Of a stretch of 64,000 nt of DNA, positions 9,493 to 19,747 are shown piece by piece. The stretch covers positions 58,968,208 through 59,032,207 of the forward strand of contig NC_063170.1 of the NCBI RefSeq assembly GCF_023159225.1, written 5' to 3'. Source of the DNA: Perognathus longimembris pacificus. Taxonomy: Eukaryota; Chordata; Mammalia; Rodentia; Heteromyidae. The notes below the pieces were generated by a model. That model saw nothing but the letters and a program-made list of their open reading frames with translations. It was not told the origin of the DNA and ran no database searches. The translations under genes and the position numbers were made by a program. Positions within the stretch are counted from its first letter, which is position 1; the number at the start of each line of letters is the position of its first letter.

Positions 9493-12490
9493 AGGCGAGA
9501 GGGGCTGTCATAACCAAGGGAAGGACACTTGTGTCTCTGCTACCCTACTCTAAACCCTGCCTTCTTAAAGGGACACTCAGCAAGATAATGAAGCCTTTAA
9601 ATGTTACAGCTTCTGTCGTGCGTTATTGTGGTTCGGAAACTCTTCACATCAAACAGTCATCAGGACTATTACAAAGTGGGTTTATGAGAGAGGGGCTGAA
9701 AGGAGCTGTGGGAAAAGAAGTGGAAAATTAAAGCTGAAGCAGTCGAAGAAAGGGCTTAATTTACTGGCATGTACAGTATGCAAATGAGATTACTCTCAGC
9801 TTAACTGCATCATTTATGTCCATAATAACGGCATCATCATTACAGGGCTCAAATTAAATTACACCATAATTAGCATATCAAAGTGATTGGTTAAAGTTTA
9901 AAACAAATACCCAATTTTGTTAATGAACAGCTGTAATTGTCATGTACACTTCAGTGAAAACTCTCTAAACAAATATATGTTTTAGAAGAAAGATTTAGGG
10001 AAAAAAAAAGCAGACAGGTCTGTAGCAGAGGTAAATTACCTAAAAGAAAAAAAAAAGAATGACACGGACTATTCTATTAATGTTAATATATGCTGATCAT
10101 TTTCAGGTAATAAAACATTCTATCAAAACAAGGCTTTCCCTTCCCGGCTTCTGAAAGTGACAAACCACCAGAAACCCGTTTCTTCTTGTGATAGTGACAG
10201 CAATGCAAGGGCGACCTGTCTCTAACAAGCAAAGGACAGTATTCAGGAACAGGCTCTTATTAAGTACTCTTACTTATTTAAAAGACATCTTGTTCAAATT
10301 GTGCCGAGTCAAGCTGCTGTCTCTAGCCATTCCATCCCGAAGAGAGAAGAATGACAGAACCAGAAGACCTTGGTGGATTTATGGGGGTAGACCAGCATAG
10401 TGCTCAGTTGATGGCCTGAGAACATATCAGACAGCCTCCCAAACTCCATTTCTCCTCCTTGAATCACAGCTAGACCAGCAGTTTCTACCCACACAGCCTA
10501 TATACCAGGAACTTTGTGCACTCCATTCTTTAAAATACATCGTGAGGCACCCCTGGCTATGTCATCAATGTTAGCTGGTGTCCACATGCACATACACTTC
10601 AGACATGCAAAACACTAATAACAGGCATATAATAACAGGCTTAATAATAGGCTGGCTTTCAATTATTTTTTTGTTATAGCCATTTACTATCAGAAGAGCT
10701 CCTACACAAAATGGCTTGTCAATAACCATGAGGCTCACATGCAGAAAGCGCTATAAGATCCACCCCCTACCCCTCATTTCTTAGCAAGTTACCCCTTCCA
10801 CCTCTGTGAGAGAAACCAACACTGTGATACACAGCAAGGCAAGCCAAAATATATTTTGTCCAAAAGGAAAAAAAAAAAAGCACTTTCAAATATACTTAAC
10901 AAGCAAATTGAATGTCTTATTAAAATCGTATTATCTAAACAGTGTTCAAAAATTTAAAGAAAGTAGCTTTTCATTTTATTCATCGAGGAATCCATTAAAG
11001 CTTAGGCTCTGAAGTAGTATGTAAATTATGTGCCTTTCAAGGAAGAGCTAGGGCAAATTCACTCCATCAACTAATGATGAACCTCATTATGTGCAGGGAG
11101 GATTCATAATGAGGAGAGAGCCACCCGCCATTCCATGTTCTAACATAAATCCCTGTAAAATTTGAATATCTCCCCGTCTAATTAAAGGCTACTAATTCCA
11201 ATCACTCCTTCTCTGGCCCCAAAGTAAAAATAAAACCTCTTTAAAAGCACAGACTACAGTTATATGTTTAAAGCAATCCTAGATTCTGTTTGGACTCAGA
11301 CCCTTCTACTCAGATATGTTTTACGACAAGCATAATTAGCAGCCTTGCAAGATACAAACTTTGGAGCTGTGCGAGCTGATTTTGGTTAAATGCATTGGAT
11401 TTCTGTTTTTCTCAAAGAGCTTCACCTTGAAAGGGCTACAGATAATCTGCAATCCGAGAAGCCAAGGGGAACGGGCAAGCAGACGGGCATAGGAAGAACA
11501 TAAACTAAAATTCTTAGCACTCAAGTTTGCGTACAAAAGCTGAGATACCCAGGAAAAAACCAGGCACTGTGGCAGGAACCCGAGACTGCATTCGAATGAA
11601 GACATGTTCAAAATCGACGTGAGAATGCTATGCCTGATTCTAGAGCAAACCGGTCACTTTTAATATAGTGTGACCTAGTGAACAAAGTCACAGCTCACAA
11701 GCCAAGGAACTATTATTCCCTCTTCTAATCACTGACTTTTGATTGTTTTTAAAAACCTGAAAACTATAAAATGCAAACACAACGTTGCCAAAGGTATTTA
11801 TTGTGATTAATAGCCTGTAATATCCTTCACCAAGGCTTAATTTGCTCTTGTTTTCAATTATGAATCTGCACCACTCCATTTCCGTCCCCCTTTCAGGTGA
11901 AGATGAATTTCTTGAACTCCTTCCTCTTTCTATTGTATTGCTACCCAGCCAGGCACAATTAGTTCAAAACAGCAAACCTCCACCTTGGCTCCAACATAAC
12001 ACCAGATGAATGCAAAAAATTTGGGAGCAAAATAATTGAGAAATAAGTGAAAGTGTCCAGGAATTAAAGTGATTAGACCCAAGGGGGAAAAAAAAAAAAA
12101 GAAAAAGTAATAAGTCAGTCACCCAAACCCACCTTCCTATCAAAATTGAAGAGAAAAGAAAAACTGAGTGTTTTGGTTTTGTTTTTTTTTTTTAATTTAA
12201 TGTTGATAAACTGCACATAGAATCTAAGCCAGAAATCTTATCTGCTGTCACAAATTCCAGCCGTCCCCAAATGTCTGAAAGGCAGCTTGGTAATGAAATA
12301 TACACAACGTCACATAGGTATAGAATCTCAGGACCTAAGGAGTCTAATCCGGGAAAGATGCTGCCGCTGCTTCTTTAAGTTGTATAACATAAAAACTCTG
12401 CTACATAAAAGCAGCCACAGTGTGTAGCAGCCACAGTGCGAGGCGCTCTCCTCCCTGCCTGGAATCATGATCTCTCCACCACCACCAACT
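9493..12490. other. SINE-free AT-rich block, candidate conserved non-coding DNA
   Basis: About 3 kb without any SINE, MIR or LINE that I can recognise. Many stretches have the texture of conserved enhancers: low CpG, TAAT cores, octamer and E-box motifs in close spacing. The strongest segment, 9740-9965, is listed separately. Others are about 11070-11340 and 11640-11880. This is judgement from composition and motif texture, not alignment. Confidence 0.35.
9740..9965. promoter_or_regulatory. candidate enhancer-like motif cluster
   Basis: Within about 160 bp there is a perfect octamer ATGCAAAT (9778-9785), a homeodomain core TAATTA (9867-9872), a TCF/LEF-like ATCAAAG (9877-9883), an inverted CCAAT (ATTGG, 9886-9890) and an E-box CAGCTG (9928-9933). 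The motifs are seen directly. That they form a working enhancer is inference, and short motifs recur by chance in AT-rich DNA. Confidence 0.35.
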
Positions 12491-12503
12491 CCCCCCCCCC
12501 CCC
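12491..12503. repeat. C13 homopolymer
   Basis: Thirteen C after a short ACC repeat. G-rich on the minus strand. Confidence 0.9.
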
Positions 12504-13540
12504 ACCTCCACCCTTTCAGGTCAGCCACTCATGCATTAGGAAGACTTCCCTCCCAAAATAACTTGGCCCTCCCCCAAAGCACAGAGTTGAGAAACCTACC
12601 TTTGTTCTGCAGTTGCAGATAATAGCAGGCAAGCCTCAAGACCATGAGGATTTAGAAAAGATCAGGAGAGTTGAGAAAGAAAGGGAGGGAAAAAAAAAAA
12701 GAGGGAGGGAGAAGAAAATGAAATACCCCAAGAAGACCTGGAGAAACCACAGAAATAGTCTTCTAATCAGACAGCTGTGCTGGCATACACCCGGGATGTT
12801 TTCTGCAGTGTTTATACCAGTGAGTACACACCTCAGCTCAGCTCATCCACCACTGGTAGCATTTTCTTTCCTTCCTTGAATCCATGCATGATAATTAAAA
12901 GCAACTGCACCTCTCTATTTGGGAGGGGGACCACAAAAGACCTCCGAAATGGCAAATATTTCTCTCCTATGTCTACATCACTGATGGGCATTAGTTTGAG
13001 TGACAAAGGTCCCAGACTAAATCAACAATCTTACCTTAATTTTCCTAGTAAAAGGCTCCAAGAAACATAACTCCTGAGACACATCCGTAAAGATATGTCT
13101 CAAGGAATTAATCCCCAGCCCTGAGAAGTGAGAGAGGAAGAAAAGAAAAGAAAAGGCAGTGGCTTGTATGTCCAAACAAACGTAGCTCAACCATGGTTAG
13201 TGATGGGATACAAACCGGTTTGCATATACAGAGGGCTGAGAGGCAGAAGGGAGAGTTCTGTAGGATTTATTTGACACTTATTTTCTGGGAAGCCTTTTGT
13301 GGAGTTTGTTCCATTTGTTTCTTATTGTCTCAGGCAGTTAGAAGCTTTCACCCAGAGGGGGCCTCTCAACCCCTGGCTCTAACAAGGAGGTAACCATATT
13401 AGGATGTGTATGACAAAGTAAATAATAACATAGTTGCAATGAAATAGATTTCCCTCCCACCCCCACCCCCACCCCAGCCAAGGGGGGTAGCAGTGGTCAA
13501 TCCTTTTTAGCCACTCCCACTAATTTTATTTCCTAGTACA
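12504..13540. other. unassigned non-coding stretch
   Basis: Part of the SINE-free interval. It holds purine-rich runs at about 12676-12720 and a C-rich CCCCCAC-type repeat near 13453-13476. No exon or repeat family is recognised. Confidence 0.4.
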
Positions 13541-13800
13541 AACAGGCTGTCTTTTTTTTTTTAAGTGTTGGCTGTTTCCAAATATCAGACTGTATATTTG
13601 CTGAGAATGTTTGCAATGTAAGGAAAAGCTTTTAACATCCAAATAAAGATCGTGCCAGTTTAATCATTAAAGGGGATGTGAATTTTGTAACCCTTGTGTA
13701 AGTAAGCCCTGTCTACTCCATAATTGCTCCCACCCCCAATCTTTCCCTGAAGGTTAAAATTACTTGATCATTTAAAAGTACCTTCTAAATAAAGCAGATT
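13541..13800. promoter_or_regulatory. candidate regulatory block with HNF1-like palindrome
   Basis: The segment is repeat-free. TTAATCATTAA at 13660-13670 matches the eleven central positions of the HNF1 / POU-homeodomain palindrome (GTTAATNATTAAC); only the two outermost bases differ. Function is inference; a match to one motif is weak evidence alone. Confidence 0.35.
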
Positions 13801-13982
13801 TTTTTTTCCTTTTGAAAGAACGAGACTGTTACCTTCATAAAAATTCCACATTCACATACTGTGTCACTGAGTGAAGTCTTAACCGTTCATGCGCCTGGAA
13901 ATTTATGACCTGAAATCTCTAGGAATGGTTACTTTTGAATGATAAAGCTCTTTCCCGCCTCCTCCAGCCACCCCCACACACA

Positions 13983-14031
13983 GGAGAAGAAGAAGAAGAA
14001 GAGGAGGAAGAAAAGGAGGGGGGGGAGGGAG
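13983..14031. repeat. GAA/GGA purine tract ending in a G-run
   Basis: An uninterrupted purine stretch of AGA, GAA, GGA and a G9 run, about 48 bp long. Such tracts can form triplex structure and are length-unstable. Confidence 0.85.
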
Positions 14032-14189
14032 CGTAAAATACAATTGTCATATCATCCTTTAGAAATCTGCGAGTGAAATAAAAATATTATCAAGAAGGAG
14101 TTCCCAAGATGTTATATATCTCAGAAAAGTTCTGCAAGGTCCAAAAGCAACAATTAAAAAAAAAAAAGTAAAGCTGTTTTCTTGTCTCT

Positions 14190-14480
14190 TGTCACTCGGG
14201 ATCATGGCGGCACCTCCTCAGTTCCCAAGCCGCCGGTTGAAAAGGTCATGGGTAGCTGATGAGCAGGACAGCAAGAGTGGACGGGCAGGGGTCGGATCTG
14301 GAGGGGCTGAGCAGCAGCTAGCCGGGCCCGCCTGCCCAGCACTGAGCAAGCTCCCCGGCTGAGCGCTGGGGCGGCATGCTGAGCTCCTGGAGTGATCTGC
14401 CCACAGGACTATTTCAAGAGCAGCCAGTCCTTAGCCAGGAGGAGGGGGGCGGGGGAGCCAAAGCCCTGTGACACCTTCTA
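14190..14480. other. small GC/CpG-richer patch
   Basis: About eleven CpG fall in roughly 190 bp (14194-14382), far denser than the flanking AT-rich DNA. An ATG in good context (ATCATGGCGG, ATG at 14204) opens a 46-codon frame rich in Ala, Gly, Ser and Arg that ends at a TGA near 14360. I do not recognise the product and see no clear splice structure. It could be a minor promoter or CpG-rich enhancer, a first exon of an unknown transcript, or chance. Confidence 0.3.
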
Positions 14481-16400
14481 GGAAAACCCCCAGAAACCAT
14501 CCCAGTACCAGGTACCTAGGGAAAGCATGTAGGGAGCGGAATGACAAGAGGCAAGCAAATAAATGATACATGTAATTAACAACGAAGCGGGGCTGAGTGA
14601 ATAAAAAGACATTAAGCCTAGTTAAAAAAAAACAACACAAAACACACACACAAAAAAAAACTTCCAGAGATTTCTCGCCAGCCTGGACCTCAGGGCTGGC
14701 CTCTTAACTGACTTGGTTCTTATCAGATCCATATCATACAGAAACCTAAAACCCCTGCAACTCATGTTTTATTAAAACATGTTTAGCATTCTTCTTAAAG
14801 ATAGGTTTTAACCCCAAATACCCATGAAATTAAATCTTGTATGCTACTTATCTGCACTGCTGGGCAAAAACTAAAAGTTGAGCTACACAGAGAGAGATAG
14901 CAAAATCAATAAATCACACCAAGTAAGTAGCAGTTCAAAAGTTCAAAGATATGATGGCCAGTTCAGTGCATCTTAGTGCTCTCTCAGTAATAACTCGGCT
15001 CCGTCACTCCTCACAATGTAGACAATTTCATGGCCTCGTTTTCATTAGCCTGTCTCATGGAAAATTGCTAGCTATTTATGTATACGCTAAAATAAATTAG
15101 CCATTTCATCGAGCAATGTGATTCTTATAAAATACATTAACACAATACTCGATTTTCCAGTTGCAGTAAATAAATAAATCAATACATTCAATACTGGGTG
15201 ATTCTTTTACTGTGGAGCTGGAGCTCTCCGCATAAGTGTTTTTATTGGGTTTATTTGTTTCAATAAAAATTGAAATGGACCAGTGATCTCAGCACTCATA
15301 TCTTTAAAAAAAAAAGTCTATCCAATATTTGGGAGAGTGGGGAGTGGAGCACTCAAACTTCTAATTTTATTCAAACATCATTTGCATTATGTATTGTTGG
15401 GCCACTTGATTCTGATGGTTGATTTCACAAAGGGAAACCCGGGCCGGCCAGGTGTCTGACTCATGGAGCTTTCCTCTGCTTCAGACTTGAGATCGGGGAA
15501 ACGCTTCTGGGAGACAGCAGTGCCTCCCCAAGTTGTGACCTTCTGCCTCCGATGTGCCTTTTCCAGGGACAAGGAGAGATGACATGGTGGGGCAAGGGCC
15601 AGATGGCCTCCCCTGTCACGCCTTAGGGCAATGCCAGTGCCCAGGGGGCAGAGAAGGCCAGTGACTCCAACCTCTGGGAGGAAAGACCTGGCTATTGTAC
15701 TGCAGGGACGCCAGAGGTGTGTCAATGCTGTATATAGAATCAGGTTTGGGGCCTTCGAGCAGTTAAGGAGGGCAGAAATGAGACATCCCAGGTATGAGGT
15801 GTTCTCCATTTTCACCTAAAGGAAGCACTGTCATGGCTATCTGTTGGTTTTTGTCTGCCCCAATCTCTGTGTTCCTCTCTTTCTGGGAGCCTCAGCCTGG
15901 TTTTTCTCTAGGGAAATGGCCATCCCTCCCTCACCACCCCCCTCCTATCTAAATCCTGATTCACAGGAGGCTGATCCTCCTCCCAGTTCCAGAGGGTAGA
16001 GCCACTAGTCAATCTGACCAATCAGTGTGCTTCATTCTGCTGCTCACTCTGGTTGCTTGATAAGATGGACATGTCCCCAATATTCTGCAGGAACTATAGG
16101 GAGAGTGAAAGACTATCCTACTGGCTTGCTACAGCTTGGAAAGCATGGACTAGACTTCTCTCCACAATGCAATAACGGGGTGAGAAGATGGTAGCTCAGA
16201 TCCACACAGGGCACCATGGATTTCTCACAATGCTCTTAGAGAACAGTCTTCCTGGAGCCTCCTTTTCTTTGTCAGCCGGCTATGTTGGCTTCAGGTCATT
16301 TGTAACCAGAAGGTACAATACAGAAGCCCAAACAGGTACACGTTTCCATATGCATCTCTCCAACCCTCTGGCAACCTTTTTGAGAAGGTAAACTAGTCAA
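14481..16400. other. unassigned, SINE-free; palindrome and AT-rich blocks
   Basis: Positions 14740-15300 are AT-rich, repeat-free and resemble conserved non-coding DNA. CATGTTTTA at 14763-14771 and TAAAACATG at 14773-14781 form a near-perfect palindrome around one T. Positions 15400-15815 are GC-richer and hold a 140-codon ATG-started minus-strand frame (15387-15809) with no recognisable domain. Positions 15835-16170 may be an old unclassified repeat. Confidence 0.35.
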
Positions 16401-16410
16401 AAACATACAA

Positions 16411-16711
16411 CATGCCAGGCGCCAGTGGTTCACACCTGTAATCTTACCTATTCACGGAGGCTGAGATTTGAGGATCACAGTTTGAGGCTAACCTGGGCAG
16501 TAAAGTCTGTGAGACTCCTATCTCCACTAAATGTATCCCCATCCCCTCCAAAAGAAGAAGAAGAAGAAAAGAAAAAGCCAGAAGCAAAGCTATAGCTCAA
16601 GTGGTAGAGTATTGTTAGCCTTGAGCAACAGAAGCTCAGGGACAGTGCACAGGCCCTGAGTTCTAGCCCAAGACTGACACCAAAAACAAAACAAAACAAA
16701 AGAAAAAACGG
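16411..16711 (+). mobile_element. B1-dID SINE with target duplication
   Basis: The head 'gccaggcgccagtggttcac' and 'ggctgagatttgaggatcac', a GAA-rich internal expansion (about 16552-16576), the ID-like unit 'gctatagctcaagtggtaga' and an A-rich tail are in order. AAACATACAA is present at 16401-16410 and 16712-16721, a 10 bp target-site duplication. The internal purine expansion is unusual for the family. Confidence 0.8.
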
Positions 16712-17242
16712 AAACATACAATGTACAAACTGGGCTAATGCTCGAAATCCACATGGTCTCATGGGTCCTACAGAACCTGTGTAGTAGCCCTCAGGCCCTT
16801 TGTCAGTTTCTGTAGTGAGAAAGAGCTCAACAGAATCCTCAAATTGGAGGTCTAAAACTAATCAGCACGAGTCCTTAAGAAAGTCTCTCCTCTAGTCTCG
16901 TGGTGGTAACTGTGGCTCCGGTCAGAGACAGACCTGTCAGTGCCCGGACTTCAGGTGAACAGCCATCCAGTTCACACAGCAGGCCTGGGACCTGATGACC
17001 TGACTGGTAGAAAAGGGGAGGGACAACGGGTTCCTTGTCCTCTGACTGGAAGCTGAAGTGAAGGTGTAGAGGTAGGATTGGAGAAAACCCTCGTCTATGA
17101 TCTCTGATAACAAGCAGATCTCTGACTACGAACCAGAGAAGAACCAAAGAGCATGTCCCACATAGAAAGGGAAAGAACTGAATGGGGTAAAATCATGTGG
17201 GTGACAGAGATGAGAACAAGAGCAATGGTAAGAGAACTTCTT
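16712..17242. other. unassigned non-coding stretch
   Basis: Unique sequence with nothing recognised. A 90-codon minus-strand frame at 16875-17147 has no family resemblance. Confidence 0.4.
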
Positions 17243-17415
17243 AGTAGGTCCCATACACAGTGCTATTCCTTTACACATACAGCATACAAACACCAGGCTA
17301 GCTCATTTAATCCTCACAATTAACCTAGAAGGGAAATACTCCACTTCACCCATGGGGAAACTAAAGCACAAGCAAGTTATAAAAATTCTCTGTGTAGTCT
17401 TGACTCCAGATCCAT
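17243..17415 (+). mobile_element. MIR SINE
   Basis: 'gctagctcatttaatcctca', 'caattaacctagaagggaaa' and 'ggggaaactaaagcacaagc' follow the MIR core and the LINE-like part in order. It is an ancient element shared across mammals and heavily diverged. Confidence 0.65.
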
Positions 17416-17884
17416 ACTCAACTTTTTTGCTATTCCTTTTCTCACATTTCTACATTTCTGTACACACAGATTACATATGCATATGCTGCAAAAACAATAT
17501 GATGCATAAAAGAAATACATGTATTTATAAACACAGGAAAATGTGTGTTATGTTCTTAAAAATCAACACGTATACATACAAATTACATACAGACACATAT
17601 ACATAGACTTAGCCCATTTACTATATGACAAATGTCTACCATTTTACCAAGTATTCTTGCCTTCAACACAAAAAATCTCAGTCCCTTGCACTAACCATAA
17701 AATTATCCTGGGAGACATAAAATTCTAAATTTGGCAATCTATTGGCATTGATATTAAAATATCTCTTGAATATAACATACATTGTACCAAGTCCACTGTG
17801 TAATATTGGGAGACGATATTGGGAGGAAAACAAAGAGGACAAAAATGTTTAAATCATACTTACATATTTACTCAAGTTGTTCTT
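17416..17884. other. unassigned AT-rich stretch
   Basis: Low-complexity ACAT/ATAC-rich sequence between about 17455 and 17610. No repeat family or gene is recognised. Confidence 0.45.
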
Positions 17885-18108
17885 TGTTCTTTTTTTTTTT
17901 TTTTTTGGTGTGGGAGGGGGAGTGATCATGGGCTTAAACTCAGGGTCTGGGTGCTAACCCAAAGTTTTTTGTGCTCAAAGCTAGCACTCTACCACTTTAA
18001 GCCACAGTTCCACTTCCAGTATTCTAGTGGTTAATCAGAGATGAAAGTCTCACAGGGACTTCTCTGCCCAGGCTCGCTTTGAACCACAATCTCAGATCTC
18101 AGGTTCCT

Positions 18109-18111
<3 letters not shown>
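17885..18111 (-). mobile_element. B1-dID SINE, antisense, left part of a split copy
   Basis: The reversed ID-like unit ('gggcttaaactcagggtctg', 'gctagcactctaccacttta') and B1 head ('ggttaatcagagatgaaagt', 'gctttgaaccacaatctcag') stop at 18111. The element resumes at about 18411, after an inserted younger SINE, and ends at about 18450 ('tatctaggatgaccggcatg'). Confidence 0.8.
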
Positions 18112-18153
<42 letters not shown>

Positions 18154-18399
18154 TGTGTCTGTGTGTGTCTGTGTGTCTGTGTCTCTCTCTCTCTCTATCT
18201 CTTTTCTTTTGCCAGTCCCCACCCTTGGACTTAGGGCCTGGGCACTGTCCCTGTCTTTTTGCTCAAGGCTAACACTCTGCCACTTGAACCACAGTGCCAC
18301 TTCTGGCCATTTTCTATATATGTGATGCTGGGGAACCGAACCCAGGGCTTCATGTATACAAGGCAAGCACTCTTGCCACTAGGCCATATTCCCAGCCCC
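18112..18399 (-). mobile_element. IDL-Geo SINE inserted into a B1-dID, antisense
   Basis: A TG/TC-rich tail (18112-18200) is followed by the reversed dimer from 'gccagtccccacccttggac' to 'actaggccatattcccagcc'. The host sequence AGGTTCCTGAG (18101-18111) recurs as AGGATCCTGAG (18400-18410), a 10-of-11 target duplication. The dinucleotide tail is the expanded A-rich tail of the element. Confidence 0.85.
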
Positions 18400-18410
18400 A
18401 GGATCCTGAG

Positions 18411-18450
18411 TATCTAGGATGACCGGCATGAGTCACTGAAGTCCAGCTTC
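18411..18450 (-). mobile_element. B1-dID SINE, right part of split copy
   Basis: Completes the antisense B1 head interrupted at 18111: 'tatctaggatgaccggcatg' followed by 'agtcactgaagtccagc'. Confidence 0.75.
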
Positions 18451-19073
18451 AAAGTGTTCTAACAAGGATTAAACTACCATGTGTCTAATGCCTAGATGAA
18501 ACAGAATACAATATACCTGTCCCCATTTCACAGATGTGGCCAATTGAGATGTGGATTTAATGATTTACTTAAGTCTGTACTTAGCACAGAAAATCCCCAG
18601 ACACCTCCTCTTGTGTTCTGGGTCAACAAATCTGAGGTTATTCTCATGAGTTCAGTTATTAATTATAACATATCATTCGTTTTTTAAATGCTTATGCTGA
18701 ACACCAACCTCAAGTCTACAGGGGGAAGAAAGTGATCAAATGCACACACATTTTGATGAAATCTACCACAATCCATGAAGGGGGTCAGTCATGGATTGAG
18801 GATGGTCAAACCATTCAGGGAGCTGGGAAGCATTTTAAATTATGTGAGCAGTAAGTTCCTCACATTGAGTGGCAGTCATTTAAGCTGGGTGAGGTGATGA
18901 GGCCCAGAAGCTCCTGCCTAGCTGTTACCCAGGCACCAGCCCAGACCTTCAGGCAAACCAGGGCCCTGGTTTCCTTCCACTGGACAGGAATGACAACACT
19001 CAATCCACTCATTCTCTCTTGGAATCAGAAACCCATAGTAACACAAACAATAACAAGAACAAAACAACAAAAG
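18451..19073. other. unassigned non-coding stretch
   Basis: Unique sequence between SINE clusters, with nothing recognised. Confidence 0.45.
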
Positions 19074-19298
19074 AGGGGACTGGGGATATGGCCTAGTGGC
19101 AAGAGTGCTTGCCTCGTATACATGAAGCCCTGGGTTCAATTCCCCAGCACTACATATACAGAAAACAGCCAGAAGTGGTACTGTGGCTCAAGTAGCAGAG
19201 TGCTAGCCTTGAGCAAAAAAAAGAAGCCAGGGACAGTGCTCAGGACCTGAGTCCAAGGCCCACGACTGGTGCGCACACACACACACACACACACACAC
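19074..19298 (+). mobile_element. IDL-Geo SINE with (CA)n tail
   Basis: Full dimer: A-box side 'atggcctagtggcaagagtg', B-box GGTTCAATTCC (about 19133-19143), right unit 'gtggctcaagtagcagagtg', then a (CA)n tail at about 19263-19298. It faces an antisense copy 37 bp further on. Confidence 0.9.
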
Positions 19299-19334
19299 AA
19301 AACAGTAATGAAAACTCCCAATTACTTTATTCTT

Positions 19335-19549
19335 TTTTTTTTTTTTTTTTTTTTTTGGCCAGTCCTGGGCCTTGGACTCAGGGCCTGAGCACTGTCCCTG
19401 GCTTCTTCCCGCTCAAGGCTAGCACTCTGCCACTTGAGCCACAGCGCCGCTTCTGGCCGTTTTTTGTATATGTGGTGCTGGGGAATCGAACCTAGGGCCT
19501 CGTGTATCCGAGGCAGGCACTCTTGCCACTAGGCTATATCCCCAGCCCC
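19335..19549 (-). mobile_element. young IDL-Geo SINE, antisense, perfect target duplication
   Basis: A long T-run (19333-19356) is followed by a full reversed dimer. The target duplication TACTTTATTCTT is identical at 19323-19334 and 19550-19561. Internal pol III promoter boxes are intact in reverse complement: B-box GGTTCGATTCC (19482-19492) and A-box TAGCCTAGTGG (19526-19536). It is among the least diverged copies in the window. Confidence 0.92.
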
Positions 19550-19635
19550 TACTTTATTCTTAATATGCAAGAGATGGCTCTGCTTACTTGACATGCATTT
19601 TCGCAGTCTTGTTGGCAATAACCCCATAGATGTAC

Positions 19636-19747
19636 ATGGTGATCATTCTCATTTTACAAATGAGGAGGCTGGGGTTCAGAGATGTTAAAAACCTTACTCA
19701 TGATCACACAGCAATGAAATGGTAGAGCCAGGATCTGAAACTACCTC
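19636..19747 (+). mobile_element. MIR SINE
   Basis: 'catttacaaatgaggaggct'-type core (19652-19673), then 'ttcagagatgttaaaaacct' and 'gatcacacagcaatgaaatg', ending 'gagccaggatctgaaac'. A well-preserved MIR core. Confidence 0.8.

Noticed and set aside
15387..15815. 142-codon minus-strand frame in GC-richer DNA
   Set aside because: An ATG exists at 15809, but there is no domain, splice context or recognisable homologue; GC-richer DNA gives longer chance frames.
18112..18200. TG/TC repeat considered as an independent microsatellite
   Set aside because: It sits between the target duplication and the SINE body, so it is the expanded tail of the inserted IDL-Geo copy.
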